Shown one piece after another: positions 27,196 through 41,679 of a stretch of DNA of 64,000 nt (positions are counted from its first letter, which is position 1; every line of letters begins with the position of its first letter). Location of the stretch: NCBI RefSeq assembly GCF_029222705.1, contig NZ_JARGZF010000001.1, forward strand, positions 1,050,437-1,114,436, in the 5' to 3' direction. Under the pieces are notes generated by a model. That model was not told the origin of the DNA and ran no database searches. It worked only from the letters and a program-made list of their open reading frames with translations. The DNA is from Knoellia sp. p5-6-4 (GTDB lineage: Bacteria; Actinomycetota; Actinomycetes; Actinomycetales; Dermatophilaceae). A program made the translations under genes and the position numbers.

Positions 27196-27990
27196 ATGGA
27201 CGACGTGCAGCACTGGCTCGCGCTCGCTGCGGACGTCCTCGGCGAGCCCGAGCCGCACACCGCTGAGCTGCTGCTGGCCGAGGGCCTGCGCACGTGGGGC
27301 CGCGCCTACCTGACCGTGCGCACCGTCACCAAGCCGGGGGTGCACCCGGACGAGGTGGCGCTCTACCCGCCGACCCCCTGGCAGCGCACCGACACGTGGG
27401 AGTTTGCCGTGGAGTCCACTGCCCTGCAGCACCCCCTGTACGCCTACAACGCCAGCACCCAGACCTCACGCCCGGCCACCATGGCCGGCGTCGTGGCCCG
27501 GGGCTGGGAGCTCACCGACCCGGTCGCCGCCCTGATGGAGCAGCTCGGTTTCACCGAGCACCAGATGACGATCCCGCTGGCCCCGAACCCGCACGGCGCA
27601 CGGGATGCCTATGCCCTCGTCAGCGAGGATGCCTACCTCGACGAGGACGTGGATCGGGCGGCGTCGGTCCAGTCGCTCATCGCCGGGCTGGACGCGCACG
27701 TCCAGCTGCTGCGGGCGGCCCGTGCCGCGGGCGCGGCAGCGCCCGACCCGACCGCGGTGCCGCTCACCCCCCGGGAGCGCATCGTGCTCGAGCTCATCGC
27801 ACGCGGCCACACCGTGGACGGCATTGCGACCCGGCTGGCGATCTCACCCCGCACGGTCCACAAGCACCAGGAGCACCTCTACCGCAAGCTGGGCGCCGTG
27901 GACCGCCTCTCAGCCGTCCTCAGCGCCCAGCGACGAGGCCTGATCAGGTCCCCCGACCGCGGACCAGACCCTGTTCCCCTGCCTCCGTAG
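27196..27990 (+). CDS. LuxR-type HTH transcriptional regulator
   Basis: A 264-residue regulator. The C-terminal LuxR helix-turn-helix spans residues ~192-250 (LTPRERIVLELIARGHTVDG, then IATRLAISPRTVHKH). The N-terminal ~180 residues match no receiver or GAF pattern I can name and may sense a ligand. The ATG follows a GAGGGA ribosome-binding site nine bases after the glucosidase gene, so the two are probably co-transcribed and may be functionally linked. Confidence 0.88.
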   Translation: MDDVQHWLALAADVLGEPEPHTAELLLAEGLRTWGRAYLTVRTVTKPGVHPDEVALYPPTPWQRTDTWEFAVESTALQHPLYAYNASTQTSRPATMAGVVARGWELTDPVAALMEQLGFTEHQMTIPLAPNPHGARDAYALVSEDAYLDEDVDRAASVQSLIAGLDAHVQLLRAARAAGAAAPDPTAVPLTPRERIVLELIARGHTVDGIATRLAISPRTVHKHQEHLYRKLGAVDRLSAVLSAQRRGLIRSPDRGPDPVPLPP

Positions 27991-28021
27991 CAAGGCTCTC
28001 CGGTCCGGGCACGGCCCGCCA

Positions 28022-28037
28022 TACGCAGCAGTGCGTA
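28022..28037. terminator. Small dyad between convergent genes
   Basis: TACGCA and TGCGTA flank a 4-base loop between the LuxR-type gene and glmM. It is short, and no other terminator is visible in the 59-base gap. Confidence 0.3.
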
Positions 28038-28049
28038 CGACGCTCCGTC

Positions 28050-29399
28050 CTAGTCGAGCGAGAGCCGGTTGCGCACGACCTCCACGAGGCGCTCCGCGAC
28101 GGCCTCCGCGCGCTCGGTGTCCGCGGCTTCCACCATCACGCGCACCACGGGCTCGGTGCCGGACTTGCGCAGCAGGACTCGACCGGTACCGGCCAGCGCG
28201 GCCTCCTCGGCCTTGACCGCCATCTGCAGCTCCTCGTCGGACTCGACGCGCGACTTGTCGACCCCCTTGACGTTGACCAGCACCTGCGGCAGCCGGGTCA
28301 TCACGCCGGCCAGGTCGGCCAGGGTGCGCCCGGTCTGCACGACCCGAGCCGCCAACATCAGGCCGGTGAGGACCCCGTCACCGGTGGTGCCGTGGTCGAG
28401 GAAGATCACGTGCCCCGACTGCTCGCCGCCCAGGGACAGCGAGGCGCGGCGCATCTCCTCGAGCACGTAGCGGTCGCCCACCGCGGTCTGCACGACGGTG
28501 ACGCCCTCGCGCTCCATGGCCTGCAGGAGGCCCAGGTTGCTCATCACGGTGGTGGCGAGGGTGTCCTTGGCGAGGCAGCCGCGGTCCTTCAGGTCCAGCG
28601 CGAGGATCGCCATGATCTGGTCGCCGTCGACCTCCGTGCCGTCGGCGTCGACCGCGAGGCAGCGGTCGGCGTCGCCGTCGTGGGCGATGCCGAGGTCGGC
28701 GCCCCGGGCCACGACTGCCTCCTTGAGGTGCTCGAGGTGGGTCGAGCCGTAACCGTCGTTGATGTTGAGGCCGTCGGGTTCGGTGCCGATCTCGTAGACC
28801 GTGGCACCGGCGAGGCGGAACACCTCCGGCGAGACCTGGCTGGCGGCGCCATGGGCGCCGTCGATGACCACGGTGAGGCCGTCGAGGCGGTTGGGCAGCA
28901 CGGTCAGCAGGTGGCTGATGTAGCGGGTGTGGCCGTCGCGCATCTGATGGATGCGACCCACGTGGGCCCCGGTCGGCCGCACCCACTCCTGGTCGAGGCG
29001 TGCAGCGATCTCGTCCTCAACCTCGTCGGGCAGCTTGTGCCCACCCTCGGCGAAGAACTTGATGCCGTTGTCGGGCATCGCGTTGTGGGAGGCAGACAGC
29101 ATGACGCCGAAGTCGGCGTGGGTGTCGGCGGTCAGGTAGGCGACGGCCGGCGTCGGCAGCACGCCGGCGTCGTAGACGTCGACACCCGCGGAGGCCAGAC
29201 CCGCCACCACGGCGGCGGACAGGAACTCACCGGACGCACGCGGGTCCCGCCCCACGACGGCCTTGGGGCGGCGGCCCTGGGCGAGCGAGGCGTCGCCGAG
29301 GACGTGGGCTGCCGCAACCGAGAGGCTGAGGGCGAGCTCGGGGGTGATGTCGACGTTCGCGAGGCCGCGGACGCCGTCGGTCCCGAAGAGTCGTGCCAT
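28050..29399 (-). CDS. glmM: Phosphoglucosamine mutase
   Basis: A 449-residue enzyme that converts glucosamine 6-phosphate to glucosamine 1-phosphate for peptidoglycan. [13 protein letters not shown] opens the protein, [13 protein letters not shown] holds the phosphorylated catalytic Ser, AHDGDADRC binds Mg2+ and [14 protein letters not shown] binds the phosphate. The ATG at 29399 gives the canonical N-terminus. It lies downstream of rplM-rpsI as in most actinobacteria, but a strong hairpin separates it from rpsI. Confidence 0.97.
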   Translation of the reverse strand: MARLFGTDGVRGLANVDITPELALSLSVAAAHVLGDASLAQGRRPKAVVGRDPRASGEFLSAAVVAGLASAGVDVYDAGVLPTPAVAYLTADTHADFGVMLSASHNAMPDNGIKFFAEGGHKLPDEVEDEIAARLDQEWVRPTGAHVGRIHQMRDGHTRYISHLLTVLPNRLDGLTVVIDGAHGAASQVSPEVFRLAGATVYEIGTEPDGLNINDGYGSTHLEHLKEAVVARGADLGIAHDGDADRCLAVDADGTEVDGDQIMAILALDLKDRGCLAKDTLATTVMSNLGLLQAMEREGVTVVQTAVGDRYVLEEMRRASLSLGGEQSGHVIFLDHGTTGDGVLTGLMLAARVVQTGRTLADLAGVMTRLPQVLVNVKGVDKSRVESDEELQMAVKAEEAALAGTGRVLLRKSGTEPVVRVMVEAADTERAEAVAERLVEVVRNRLSLD

Positions 29400-29482
29400 G
29401 TCAGATGTGCCTTTCGAGTTCACGCGAGGGCAGGCCGGCCGTCTGGTGCGGCGACGGGCCGAACCTACCCCGAACAACGCCG

Positions 29483-29514
29483 ATGGCGGCACCCGAGAAC
29501 CCGGGTGCCGCCAT
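29483..29514 (-). terminator. Terminator of rplM-rpsI
   Basis: ATGGCGGCACCCG and CGGGTGCCGCCAT form a perfect 13-base stem with a 6-base loop, 25 bases after the rpsI stop. There is no U-tract, as is usual in GC-rich actinobacteria. Confidence 0.75.
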
Positions 29515-29538
29515 GGGCAGCGCGCAGATCCTCCGGGA

Positions 29539-30042
29539 TCAGCGCTTGGAGTACTGCGGGGCCTTGCGGGCCTTCTTGAGACCAGCCTTCTTGCGCTCCG
29601 GGACGCGGGCGTCACGGGTCAGGAAGCCGGCCTTCTTCAGCGTCGGACGGTTCAGCTCCTCGTCCACGCCGTTCAGCGAGCGAGCCACGCCGAGGCGGAC
29701 GGCACCGGCCTGGCCGGAGGGGCCACCGCCGTGCACGCGCACGAGCACGTCGTAGGCGCCGTCGAGCTCGAGCACCTTGAGCGGCTCGTTGACCAGCTGC
29801 TGGTGGACCTTGTTCGGGAAGTAGTCCTCGAGCGAGCGCCCGTTGATCTTCCACTCGCCGGTGCCGGGGACGATGCGCACGCGGGCGATGGCCTGCTTGC
29901 GGCGGCCGGTGGCGGCACCGGGCGCCGAGGCGCTCGGGCGGCGGGCCGGCTCGCCCGAGACCTGGGTCTCGGACTCGGAGGTGTACTCGGTCAGCTCGAC
30001 CTCATCGCCCTCGAGGGCGTCAGTGTTCACGGAGTCAGTCAC
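29539..30042 (-). CDS. rpsI: 30S ribosomal protein S9
   Basis: A 167-residue S9 with an actinobacterial acidic N-terminal extension of about 45 residues. The core then has [17 protein letters not shown], the [20 protein letters not shown] segment and the [17 protein letters not shown] tail that reaches the P-site tRNA. It is co-transcribed with rplM, nine bases upstream. Confidence 0.97.
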   Translation of the reverse strand: MTDSVNTDALEGDEVELTEYTSESETQVSGEPARRPSASAPGAATGRRKQAIARVRIVPGTGEWKINGRSLEDYFPNKVHQQLVNEPLKVLELDGAYDVLVRVHGGGPSGQAGAVRLGVARSLNGVDEELNRPTLKKAGFLTRDARVPERKKAGLKKARKAPQYSKR

Positions 30043-30051
30043 TGGGGATCC

Positions 30052-30495
30052 TTACTGGGAGACCTGGGAGATCTCGAACGGGACGGGCTTCTGGGCAGAG
30101 TGCGGGTGCTCGGCACCGGAGTAGACCTTGAGCTTGGTCAGCTGCTGACGGCCCAGGGTGTTCTTCGGGAGCATTCCGCGGACGGCCTTCTCGACAGCCT
30201 TGGCGGGGTTCTTGGCCAGCAGCTCCTGGTAGGACTGGGCCTTCAGGCCGCCCGGGAAGCCGGAGTGGCGGTAGGCCTTCTTCTGCTCGAGCTTCGCGCC
30301 GGTGAGGGCGACCTTGTCAGCGTTGATGATGATGACGAAGTCGCCGCCGTCGACGTGCGGGGCGAAGGTGGGCTTGTGCTTGCCGCGCAGCAGGATGGCG
30401 GTCTGGCTCGCGAGGCGGCCCAGCACGACGTCCGTCGCGTCGATCACGTGCCAGGTGCGAGTGACCTCGCCCGGCTTCGGGGTGTAGGTGCGCAA
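30052..30495 (-). CDS. rplM: 50S ribosomal protein L13
   Basis: A 147-residue L13 with the motifs [26 protein letters not shown] and [13 protein letters not shown] assign a TTG start at 30495, which reads [10 protein letters not shown] and gives the family length; AAGG lies seven bases upstream. Longer frames to the right are non-canonical. A good promoter lies at 30609-30637, giving a leader of about 105 bases. Confidence 0.95.
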   Translation of the reverse strand: MRTYTPKPGEVTRTWHVIDATDVVLGRLASQTAILLRGKHKPTFAPHVDGGDFVIIINADKVALTGAKLEQKKAYRHSGFPGGLKAQSYQELLAKNPAKAVEKAVRGMLPKNTLGRQQLTKLKVYSGAEHPHSAQKPVPFEISQVSQ

Positions 30496-30608
30496 GTGTC
30501 TGACCTTACGTTTCGGTGGTTCGTTCACTGGTTCACAAGGATGTGTATGCCGCGTGCTCCCGAGGGGGCCGGTGCCGCCCTGGAGGGCGCGCGACACAAC
30601 AGTGATCA

Positions 30609-30637
30609 AGTCTACGGGCGGCCGACTCCAGACCCAA
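30609..30637 (-). promoter_or_regulatory. rplM promoter
   Basis: TTGGGT (30637-30632) and TAGACT (30614-30609) on the minus strand are separated by 17 bases. The predicted leader runs to 30495. Confidence 0.6.
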
Positions 30638-30690
30638 ATCACCCGCTCCGGCCCCTGAAACGGCCCCTGACCTGCGGTTTCTCGCGAGCA

Positions 30691-30725
30691 CACTCTGTTT
30701 GCACAACTCTTGTGCAAACAGAGTG
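30691..30725. promoter_or_regulatory. Operator palindrome of the ArsR/MFS operon
   Basis: CACTCTGTTTGCACAA and TTGTGCAAACAGAGTG are perfect 16-base inverted arms around three bases. The right arm contains TTGTGC, a plausible -35, with TATTGT 18 bases later (30734-30739) and the ATG six bases after that. This fits an autoregulated, leaderless operon. Confidence 0.75.
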
Positions 30726-30745
30726 TGCATAGGTATTGTGCACGC

Positions 30746-31363
30746 ATGAGCACGACACCTCCCCTCGACGGCCCCGGCGGCTACACCGGGATGCGCCTGG
30801 ACACCACCGCACTCAAGGTGCTGGCCCACCCGCTCCGGTCCCGGCTGCTGAGCACCCTGCGCCGCGGTGGACCGGCAACCGCCACCGCACTGGCCACGGC
30901 CCTGGGCACCAACTCGGGGGCGACCTCCTACCACCTGCGCAAGCTGGAGTCGGTCGGGCTGGTCACCGACACCGGCGAGGGAGAGGGCAAGCGCCGGCTC
31001 TGGCGCGCCTCGACCGACAGCCACCAGTTCGAGCCGAGCGACTTCGCCGGTGACGAGGACGCCGAGACCGCCCTCAACTGGCTGGTCCGCGACTACACGC
31101 GGCACTTCGCCGAGCAGTTCGAGCGCTGGCTCGACGTCGAGGCGGCGTGGCCGGCGCAGTGGCGCGACGCGGCCGGCATGAGCGACAGCTACGTCATCGC
31201 CACCCCGGAGCAGGTCGAGGAGCTCAAGGCCGAGGTCGACGCGCTCATCGCCCGCTACCGCCGCGTGGGACAGGGCAACCCGAGGGCCCGGCGGCTGGCC
31301 GTCTACAGCGTCCTCTACCCCCTCGACCTCGACAGCGCGCCCCAGCCGAAGGAGCAGTCATGA
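30746..31363 (+). CDS. ArsR-type winged-helix regulator
   Basis: A 205-residue regulator. [20 protein letters not shown] and [19 protein letters not shown] form the ArsR-like winged helix at residues ~20-85. The C-terminal part ([19 protein letters not shown] and a helical tail) fits the DUF2087/HTH_20-like subfamily that often controls exporters. It overlaps the MFS gene by 4 bases and sits behind a perfect palindrome, so it likely represses itself and the transporter. Confidence 0.9.
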   Translation: MSTTPPLDGPGGYTGMRLDTTALKVLAHPLRSRLLSTLRRGGPATATALATALGTNSGATSYHLRKLESVGLVTDTGEGEGKRRLWRASTDSHQFEPSDFAGDEDAETALNWLVRDYTRHFAEQFERWLDVEAAWPAQWRDAAGMSDSYVIATPEQVEELKAEVDALIARYRRVGQGNPRARRLAVYSVLYPLDLDSAPQPKEQS

Positions 31364-32652
31364 GCCCGAGCCACGCTCCCCTGTCGGCACCCGCCGCACG
31401 CCGGGTCTTCCTCCTGCTCAACGCGACGCGCTGGTTCCCCGTCGGCCTGGTCATCGGCGTGCTGACGCTGGTGGCACTGCAGCGCGGCATGAGCATCGCC
31501 CAGGTGGGCGTCATCCTGTCCGCGCAGGGATTCGTGGTCCTGGCCCTCGAACTGCCGACCGGTGGCTTCGCCGACGCGCTGGGGCGCCGGCCGGTGATGC
31601 TGGCCTCCGCCGTGGTCAGCCTGGTGTCGCTGGGGCTGTTCCTCGCGGCCGACAGCTTCTGGGTGTTCGTCCTCGCCTGGGCCCTGCAGGGCGTCTTCCG
31701 CGCCCTGGACTCCGGCCCACTGGAAGCCTGGTACGTCGACACCGCCCACGCCGACGACCCCACCGTGCCCGTGGAGCGGGCGCTCTCCGCGGCCGGCATG
31801 ATGATCGGGCTCGCCATCGCCGTGGGCGCCCTGATCTCCGGCGGGCTCATCGTCTGGCACCCCATCACGTCCATCACGGCCATCGAGCTGCCGGTCTACG
31901 TCGCCCTGGGGCTCGGCGTGGTGCACCTGCTGGCCATCGCGCTGTTCATGCGCGAGCCCCGCACCCACGTCGACGCCACCGGCTTCCGCCGCGCCATCAG
32001 CTCGGCGAGGCAGGCCCCGCGCACCATCGCCAGCGGCCTACGGCTGCTGGGCACCTCGCGAGTCCTGCTCGCCCTCGTGCTGGTCGAGGTCTTCTGGGCC
32101 ATCGGGATGATCGCCTTCGAGACCTTCAACCCCATCCGCCTCTCCGAGCTCGTCGGCGGCGAGGACCGCGCCGGCGCCCTGATGGGGCCCGTCTCCTCGG
32201 CGGCCTGGGGCCTCTTCGCGGCAGGCTCCGCGGCAGCCGGGCTGGTGAGCCGGCGGCTCGGTGTGGGCTGGACCGCCCTCGCCGCCAGGGTCCTGCAGGG
32301 GGTCTTCATCGTCGTCATGGGCCTGGTGGGTGGGCCTGCCGGACTCATCACGGCGTTCCTCATCACCTACACGCTCCACGGCTTCGCTGGGCCGGTGCAC
32401 AACACGCTGCTGCACCGGGAGGCCGCGCCGACGAACCGCACCACCGTGCTGTCGATGAACTCCATGGTCGCCGGCGGGGCCTACAGCCTCGGGCTGCTGG
32501 TCCTCGGCCCGCTGGCCGAGCACACCTCGACGGCCCACGCGATCGTCGCGTGCGGTGCGTTCAGCATCATCGGCGCGGTGCTCTACCTCCCGGCCATCCG
32601 GCACGAGCGGGCGAGCGAGCCCGCCGCCGAGCCTGAGGCGGTCGTGGCCTAG
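31360..32652 (+). CDS. MFS transporter
   Basis: A 430-residue major-facilitator protein with about 12 membrane helices. The loop motif GGFADALGRRPVM lies between helices 2 and 3, and ALDSGPLEAWYVDTAHADD resembles drug/H+ antiporters of the DHA class. The ATG overlaps the regulator stop (ATGA) and a GGAG ribosome-binding site precedes it. It is probably an efflux pump induced when the ArsR-type repressor binds the substrate. Confidence 0.9.
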   Translation: MSPSHAPLSAPAARRVFLLLNATRWFPVGLVIGVLTLVALQRGMSIAQVGVILSAQGFVVLALELPTGGFADALGRRPVMLASAVVSLVSLGLFLAADSFWVFVLAWALQGVFRALDSGPLEAWYVDTAHADDPTVPVERALSAAGMMIGLAIAVGALISGGLIVWHPITSITAIELPVYVALGLGVVHLLAIALFMREPRTHVDATGFRRAISSARQAPRTIASGLRLLGTSRVLLALVLVEVFWAIGMIAFETFNPIRLSELVGGEDRAGALMGPVSSAAWGLFAAGSAAAGLVSRRLGVGWTALAARVLQGVFIVVMGLVGGPAGLITAFLITYTLHGFAGPVHNTLLHREAAPTNRTTVLSMNSMVAGGAYSLGLLVLGPLAEHTSTAHAIVACGAFSIIGAVLYLPAIRHERASEPAAEPEAVVA

Positions 32653-32676
32653 CTCACCCGATCGCCTCCACCGACC

Positions 32677-32725
32677 GCCCCCGGTGGCGGCGACGGACGT
32701 CCTCCCCGTCGCCGCCACCGGGGGC
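32677..32725. terminator. Strong hairpin after the MFS gene
   Basis: The perfect 20-base arms at 32677-32696 and 32706-32725 begin GCCCCCGGTGGC and end CCACCGGGGGC, with a 9-base loop. It lies 24 bases after the MFS stop and just before the cupin gene. It should stop operon transcription. Confidence 0.75.
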
Positions 32726-32730
32726 ACACT
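32725..32730 (+). promoter_or_regulatory. Possible -10 box of the cupin gene
   Basis: CACACT ends seven bases before the ATG, with the same spacing as the leaderless promoters but C for T at position 1. Confidence 0.3.
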
Positions 32731-32737
32731 GTGACCC

Positions 32738-33226
32738 ATGAGCTACCCACCGCCGATCTACCCCGGGGACGCCGGCGAGGCCAGCGCCTGGCTGCGGCCG
32801 GCGTGGGAGGCGCCCGACCTGCAGAGCCGCAGCACGGAGGTGCACTACCTCGCGACCGGCGCGACGACCGGCGGTCTCTTCGGCCTCTACCGCTACGAGA
32901 TGTCCGCGGCTCGCAGCGGCCCCGACCCGCACTTCCACAAGACGATGGCCGAGTCCTTCTACATCCTGCGCGGGACGCTCCGCCTCCACGACGGCACGGG
33001 CTGGCGCGACCTCGAGGTGGGCGACTTCGCGCACGTGCCGCCCGGCGGCATCCACGGCTTCCGCAACGAGTCGGGCGAGCCTGTCTCGATGCTCCTGCAC
33101 TTCGCGCCCGGGGCGCCGCGCGAGTCCTACTTCGAGGCGGTGGCCGAGGTGGCCCGCGGCGAGCGCACCCTCAGCCCCGAGGAGTGGGCCGAGCTCTACC
33201 GCCGACACGACCAGTACATGGTGTGA
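32738..33226 (+). CDS. Cupin-domain protein
   Basis: A 162-residue single-domain cupin. PDPHFHKTMAESFYILRG supplies the His/His/Glu metal-site motif and PPGGIHGFRNESGEP the second motif. Small cupins of this kind bind a metal and may be oxygenases, isomerases or binding proteins; the substrate is unknown. Its TGA overlaps the GTG of the next gene. Confidence 0.88.
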   Translation: MSYPPPIYPGDAGEASAWLRPAWEAPDLQSRSTEVHYLATGATTGGLFGLYRYEMSAARSGPDPHFHKTMAESFYILRGTLRLHDGTGWRDLEVGDFAHVPPGGIHGFRNESGEPVSMLLHFAPGAPRESYFEAVAEVARGERTLSPEEWAELYRRHDQYMV

Positions 33227-33894
33227 CGCCGGTGCGCGCCTTCCTCCTCGGAGTCCTCTCGGGCGTCGTGGCCGTCGTGCTCGGGCTCGCCGCCCTCGTC
33301 CTCGTCGCCGGTGACCCCGGCACCGCCGCCCCGCCACCCCCGCCCGGCGTCTCGGCCACGCCGCTGCCCTCGCCGCCCGGTGACCTGCGCCGAGGCGAGA
33401 CGTGGCTGCAGACCGTCGCGCTCGACAGCTCGGTCGCCATCACTGCCGACGGCGGGTTCCGCGACGTGCGCGCCACCGGCCGCGACGTGCGCATGACCTC
33501 CGCGGGCCTGCGCGCCGGGACACTACGCATCGAGGCCACCCTGCCGTTCGACGCCGCCGCTCGACAGATCGGTTCGGGGGTGCAGCTGTATGCCGCCGGC
33601 GGAGGGAGGGCGGGCATCCGACGGAACGCGACCCTGCTGGGCCGCGATGTGCCGGTCCGCGCGACCGGCACCGTGCGGGCCGTCGGTGGCCGGCTCGTCA
33701 TCGAGCCGGAGACGGTCGACCTCGGCGGCCCCGACCTGCTCGACGCCGCGCTGTCGGCCGCCGCGCGCCGGCTCGTCACGATCCACCACACCGTCCAGGG
33801 CCTGCCTGCCGGGATGCGGCTCACCCACGTCACGGTGACGGAGGCCGGCTTCCGGGCCACCCTCGACGGCAGCGACGTCGCGCTCACGGGCTGA
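33223..33894 (+). CDS. DUF2993 (LmeA-like) membrane-anchored protein
   Basis: A 223-residue protein. A single N-terminal membrane segment (about residues 5-28) and a Pro-rich linker precede an extracytoplasmic DUF2993-like domain (SVAITADGGFRDVRATGRDV, then VRATGTVRAVGGRLVIEPE). In mycobacteria LmeA acts in lipoglycan maturation at the envelope; the role here is inferred only from the fold. The GTG start overlaps the cupin stop. Confidence 0.75.
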   Translation: MTPVRAFLLGVLSGVVAVVLGLAALVLVAGDPGTAAPPPPPGVSATPLPSPPGDLRRGETWLQTVALDSSVAITADGGFRDVRATGRDVRMTSAGLRAGTLRIEATLPFDAAARQIGSGVQLYAAGGGRAGIRRNATLLGRDVPVRATGTVRAVGGRLVIEPETVDLGGPDLLDAALSAAARRLVTIHHTVQGLPAGMRLTHVTVTEAGFRATLDGSDVALTG

Positions 33895-33954
33895 CGCCCG
33901 CCCGCACCGGTCCCCCGACGCCGAGCCCCCTGCGCCGACTGCCAGCTGGTCGAG

Positions 33955-39732
<5,778 letters not shown>

Positions 39733-39780
39733 GGACAGCTCCCTTGCTGTGTACGGGCGCAGACTGAGGCTGCGAGGACA

Positions 39781-39810
39781 GCAGCCCGCACAGGCTGCCG
39801 GGTCACCCTA
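39781..39810 (-). promoter_or_regulatory. Pullulanase -10 box and leader hairpin
   Basis: TAGGGT on the minus strand (39810-39805) is followed by a GCAGCC/GGCTGC hairpin (39781-39798) near the start of the transcript. No clear -35 was found. Confidence 0.35.
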
Positions 39811-39836
39811 GGCCCGCGGGACCCCCGTCAGGGATC

Positions 39837-39867
39837 TTGCGCCCGCAATTTCTGCAAGATTTTGCAG
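39837..39867. promoter_or_regulatory. LacI-type operators upstream of the pullulanase gene
   Basis: TTGCGCCCGCAA (39837-39848) and CTGCAAGATTTTGCAG (39852-39867) are adjacent dyads with TTGC/GCAA half-sites, like the operators of maltose-type LacI repressors. They lie 25-60 bases upstream of the -10 box. No LacI gene is in the window. Confidence 0.6.
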
Positions 39868-39886
39868 TCTCTTGACCATCAGACCC

Positions 39887-41569
39887 TCAGCGCGCCCGCT
39901 CGACGCGCCCCTCGTCCCAGACTGGCTCGTCGGACTCGTAGACCCGCCCGTCCGCGCCGAAGACGAGGAACCGGTCGAAGCCGCGGGCGAACCACCGGTC
40001 GTGGGTCACGGCGAGCACCGTGCCCTCGAACGCGGCCAGGCCGTCCTCCAACGCCTCCGCGGAGTGCAGGTCGAGGTTGTCGGTGGGCTCGTCCAGCAGC
40101 AGGCAGGTCGCCCCGCTCAGCTCCAGCAGCAGGATCTGGAAGCGCGCCTGCTGTCCACCGGAGAGCGAGTCGAACGTCTGCTCGGCCGACCTGGCCAGGC
40201 CGTAGCGGTCGAGGGCGCGGGCCGCCTCGTCGCGGGGCTTGCCCGCCCGGTGCTCGTCGCCGCGGTGCAGGACCTCCAGGAGCGTGCGGCCCATCAGCGC
40301 CGGGTGCTCATGCGTCTGCGCGAACCAGCCAGGCCGCACCCGCGAGCCCAGCCGCAGCCGGCCCGTGTGCGCGACCGGTGCCGGCTGCACGTCGCCGACC
40401 GGCTGGTGCTCCGGCTCGGGGTCGGTGCCGCCCGCGGCGACGAGCCGGAGGAAGTGCGACTTCCCCGACCCGTTGCTGCCCAGCACCGCGACCCGCTCGC
40501 CGTACCAGACCTCGAGGTCGAACGGCCGCATCAGGCCGGTCAGCTCGAGGCCCTCGGCGATCACGGCGCGCTTGGCGGTGCGACCGCCGGTGAGACGCAT
40601 CCGCACGTTCTGCGTGAGCGGCAGCGCCTCGGGCGGCCCAGCCTCCTCGAACCGGCGCAGCCGGGTCCGCGCGGCCTGCAGCCGGGCGGCCATGTCGGAG
40701 TTGTAGGCCGCCTTCTGCTTGTACATCACCACGAGGGCCTTGAGCTTGGCGTGCTCCTCGTCCCAGCGGCGGCGCATCTCGTCGAGCTTCTCGAACCGGT
40801 CGGCCCGCGCCTGGTGGTAGGTCGAGAACCGGCCCGGGTGCACCCACAGCGTGGACCCGGCGGCCCCGGGCTCCAGGGTCGCGATGCGGGTGGCCACCCG
40901 GTCGAGCAGCTCGCGGTCGTGGCTGATGAACAGCACCGTCTTCGGCGACTCGACCAGCCGCTCCTCGAGCCAGCGCTTGGCCGGCACGTCGAGGTAGTTG
41001 TCCGGCTCGTCGAGCAGCAGCACCTCCTCCGGGCCGCGCAGCAGCGCCTCGAGCACCAGCCGCTTCTGCTCCCCGCCCGAGAGGGTGGTGACCTTGCGCC
41101 ACTGGGCCTTCTCGAACGGCATACCGAGCGCGGCCACGGTGCACACGTCCCACAACGTCTCGTAGTCGTAGCCGCCGGCGTCGGCCCAGTCGACCAGCGC
41201 CTGTGCGTAGTCGAGCTGGTCCTGCTCGCTGTCGCGCTCCATCATGCGCAGCTCGGTGCGGTCGACCGCCGCGGCTGCACGGCGCACCGCCTCCGGCGCC
41301 ACCGAGACGAGCAGGTCGCGCACGGTCGAGTCGTCGCGCACCTTGCCGACGAACTGGCGCATCACTCCGAGACCGCCCGAGCGCGTGACGGCGCCCTCGT
41401 GGGCAGCGACGTCCCCGGCCACGATGCGGCCGAGGGTGGTCTTGCCGGTGCCGTTGGGGCCGATCAGGGCGACCTTGGCGCCCTCGCCGACACGGAGGCT
41501 GACCTCGTTCAGCAGCGGCCTGCCGTCGGGAAGGGTGAAGCTGACTGCGTTGATGTCGACGTGGCCCAC
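39887..41569 (-). CDS. ABC-F family ATPase
   Basis: A 560-residue soluble protein with two ATPase domains and no membrane domain. Domain 1 has GPNGTGKTT, LSGGEQKR and LLLDEPDNYLD; domain 2 has GSNGSGKSH, LSGGQQARF and LLLDEPTDNLD. Charged helices between them (residues ~230-290) form the interdomain linker that reaches the ribosome. ABC-F proteins act as translation factors or in target-protection antibiotic resistance; this one cannot be placed. The start is GTG. It lies upstream of and co-directional with the pullulanase gene, which has its own promoter region. Confidence 0.93.
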   Translation of the reverse strand: MGHVDINAVSFTLPDGRPLLNEVSLRVGEGAKVALIGPNGTGKTTLGRIVAGDVAAHEGAVTRSGGLGVMRQFVGKVRDDSTVRDLLVSVAPEAVRRAAAAVDRTELRMMERDSEQDQLDYAQALVDWADAGGYDYETLWDVCTVAALGMPFEKAQWRKVTTLSGGEQKRLVLEALLRGPEEVLLLDEPDNYLDVPAKRWLEERLVESPKTVLFISHDRELLDRVATRIATLEPGAAGSTLWVHPGRFSTYHQARADRFEKLDEMRRRWDEEHAKLKALVVMYKQKAAYNSDMAARLQAARTRLRRFEEAGPPEALPLTQNVRMRLTGGRTAKRAVIAEGLELTGLMRPFDLEVWYGERVAVLGSNGSGKSHFLRLVAAGGTDPEPEHQPVGDVQPAPVAHTGRLRLGSRVRPGWFAQTHEHPALMGRTLLEVLHRGDEHRAGKPRDEAARALDRYGLARSAEQTFDSLSGGQQARFQILLLELSGATCLLLDEPTDNLDLHSAEALEDGLAAFEGTVLAVTHDRWFARGFDRFLVFGADGRVYESDEPVWDEGRVERAR

Positions 41570-41666
41570 GAGGATCTAGTCTGCGGCACGCGCAGGTCGC
41601 GCTTCACCGGGTTTTCGGTATGCCGCGGCGTCGCCCATCGGCGCGACGGCGTGCACCCCTCGTGGC

Positions 41667-41672
41667 TAGGCT
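41667..41672 (+). promoter_or_regulatory. -10 box of the TIM-barrel-like gene (leaderless)
   Basis: TAGGCT ends seven bases before the GTG start. It decides the start codon. Confidence 0.5.
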
Positions 41673-41679
41673 CGCGGTC

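Noticed and set aside
30495..30753. N-terminally extended L13 reading further upstream
   Set aside because: The canonical L13 start is reproduced by TTG at 30495 with a ribosome-binding site, and a good promoter lies within the longer frame.
39887..41569. Antibiotic-resistance ABC-F determinant
   Set aside because: Several ABC-F subfamilies are housekeeping translation factors; the interdomain linker cannot be assigned to a resistance class by eye.
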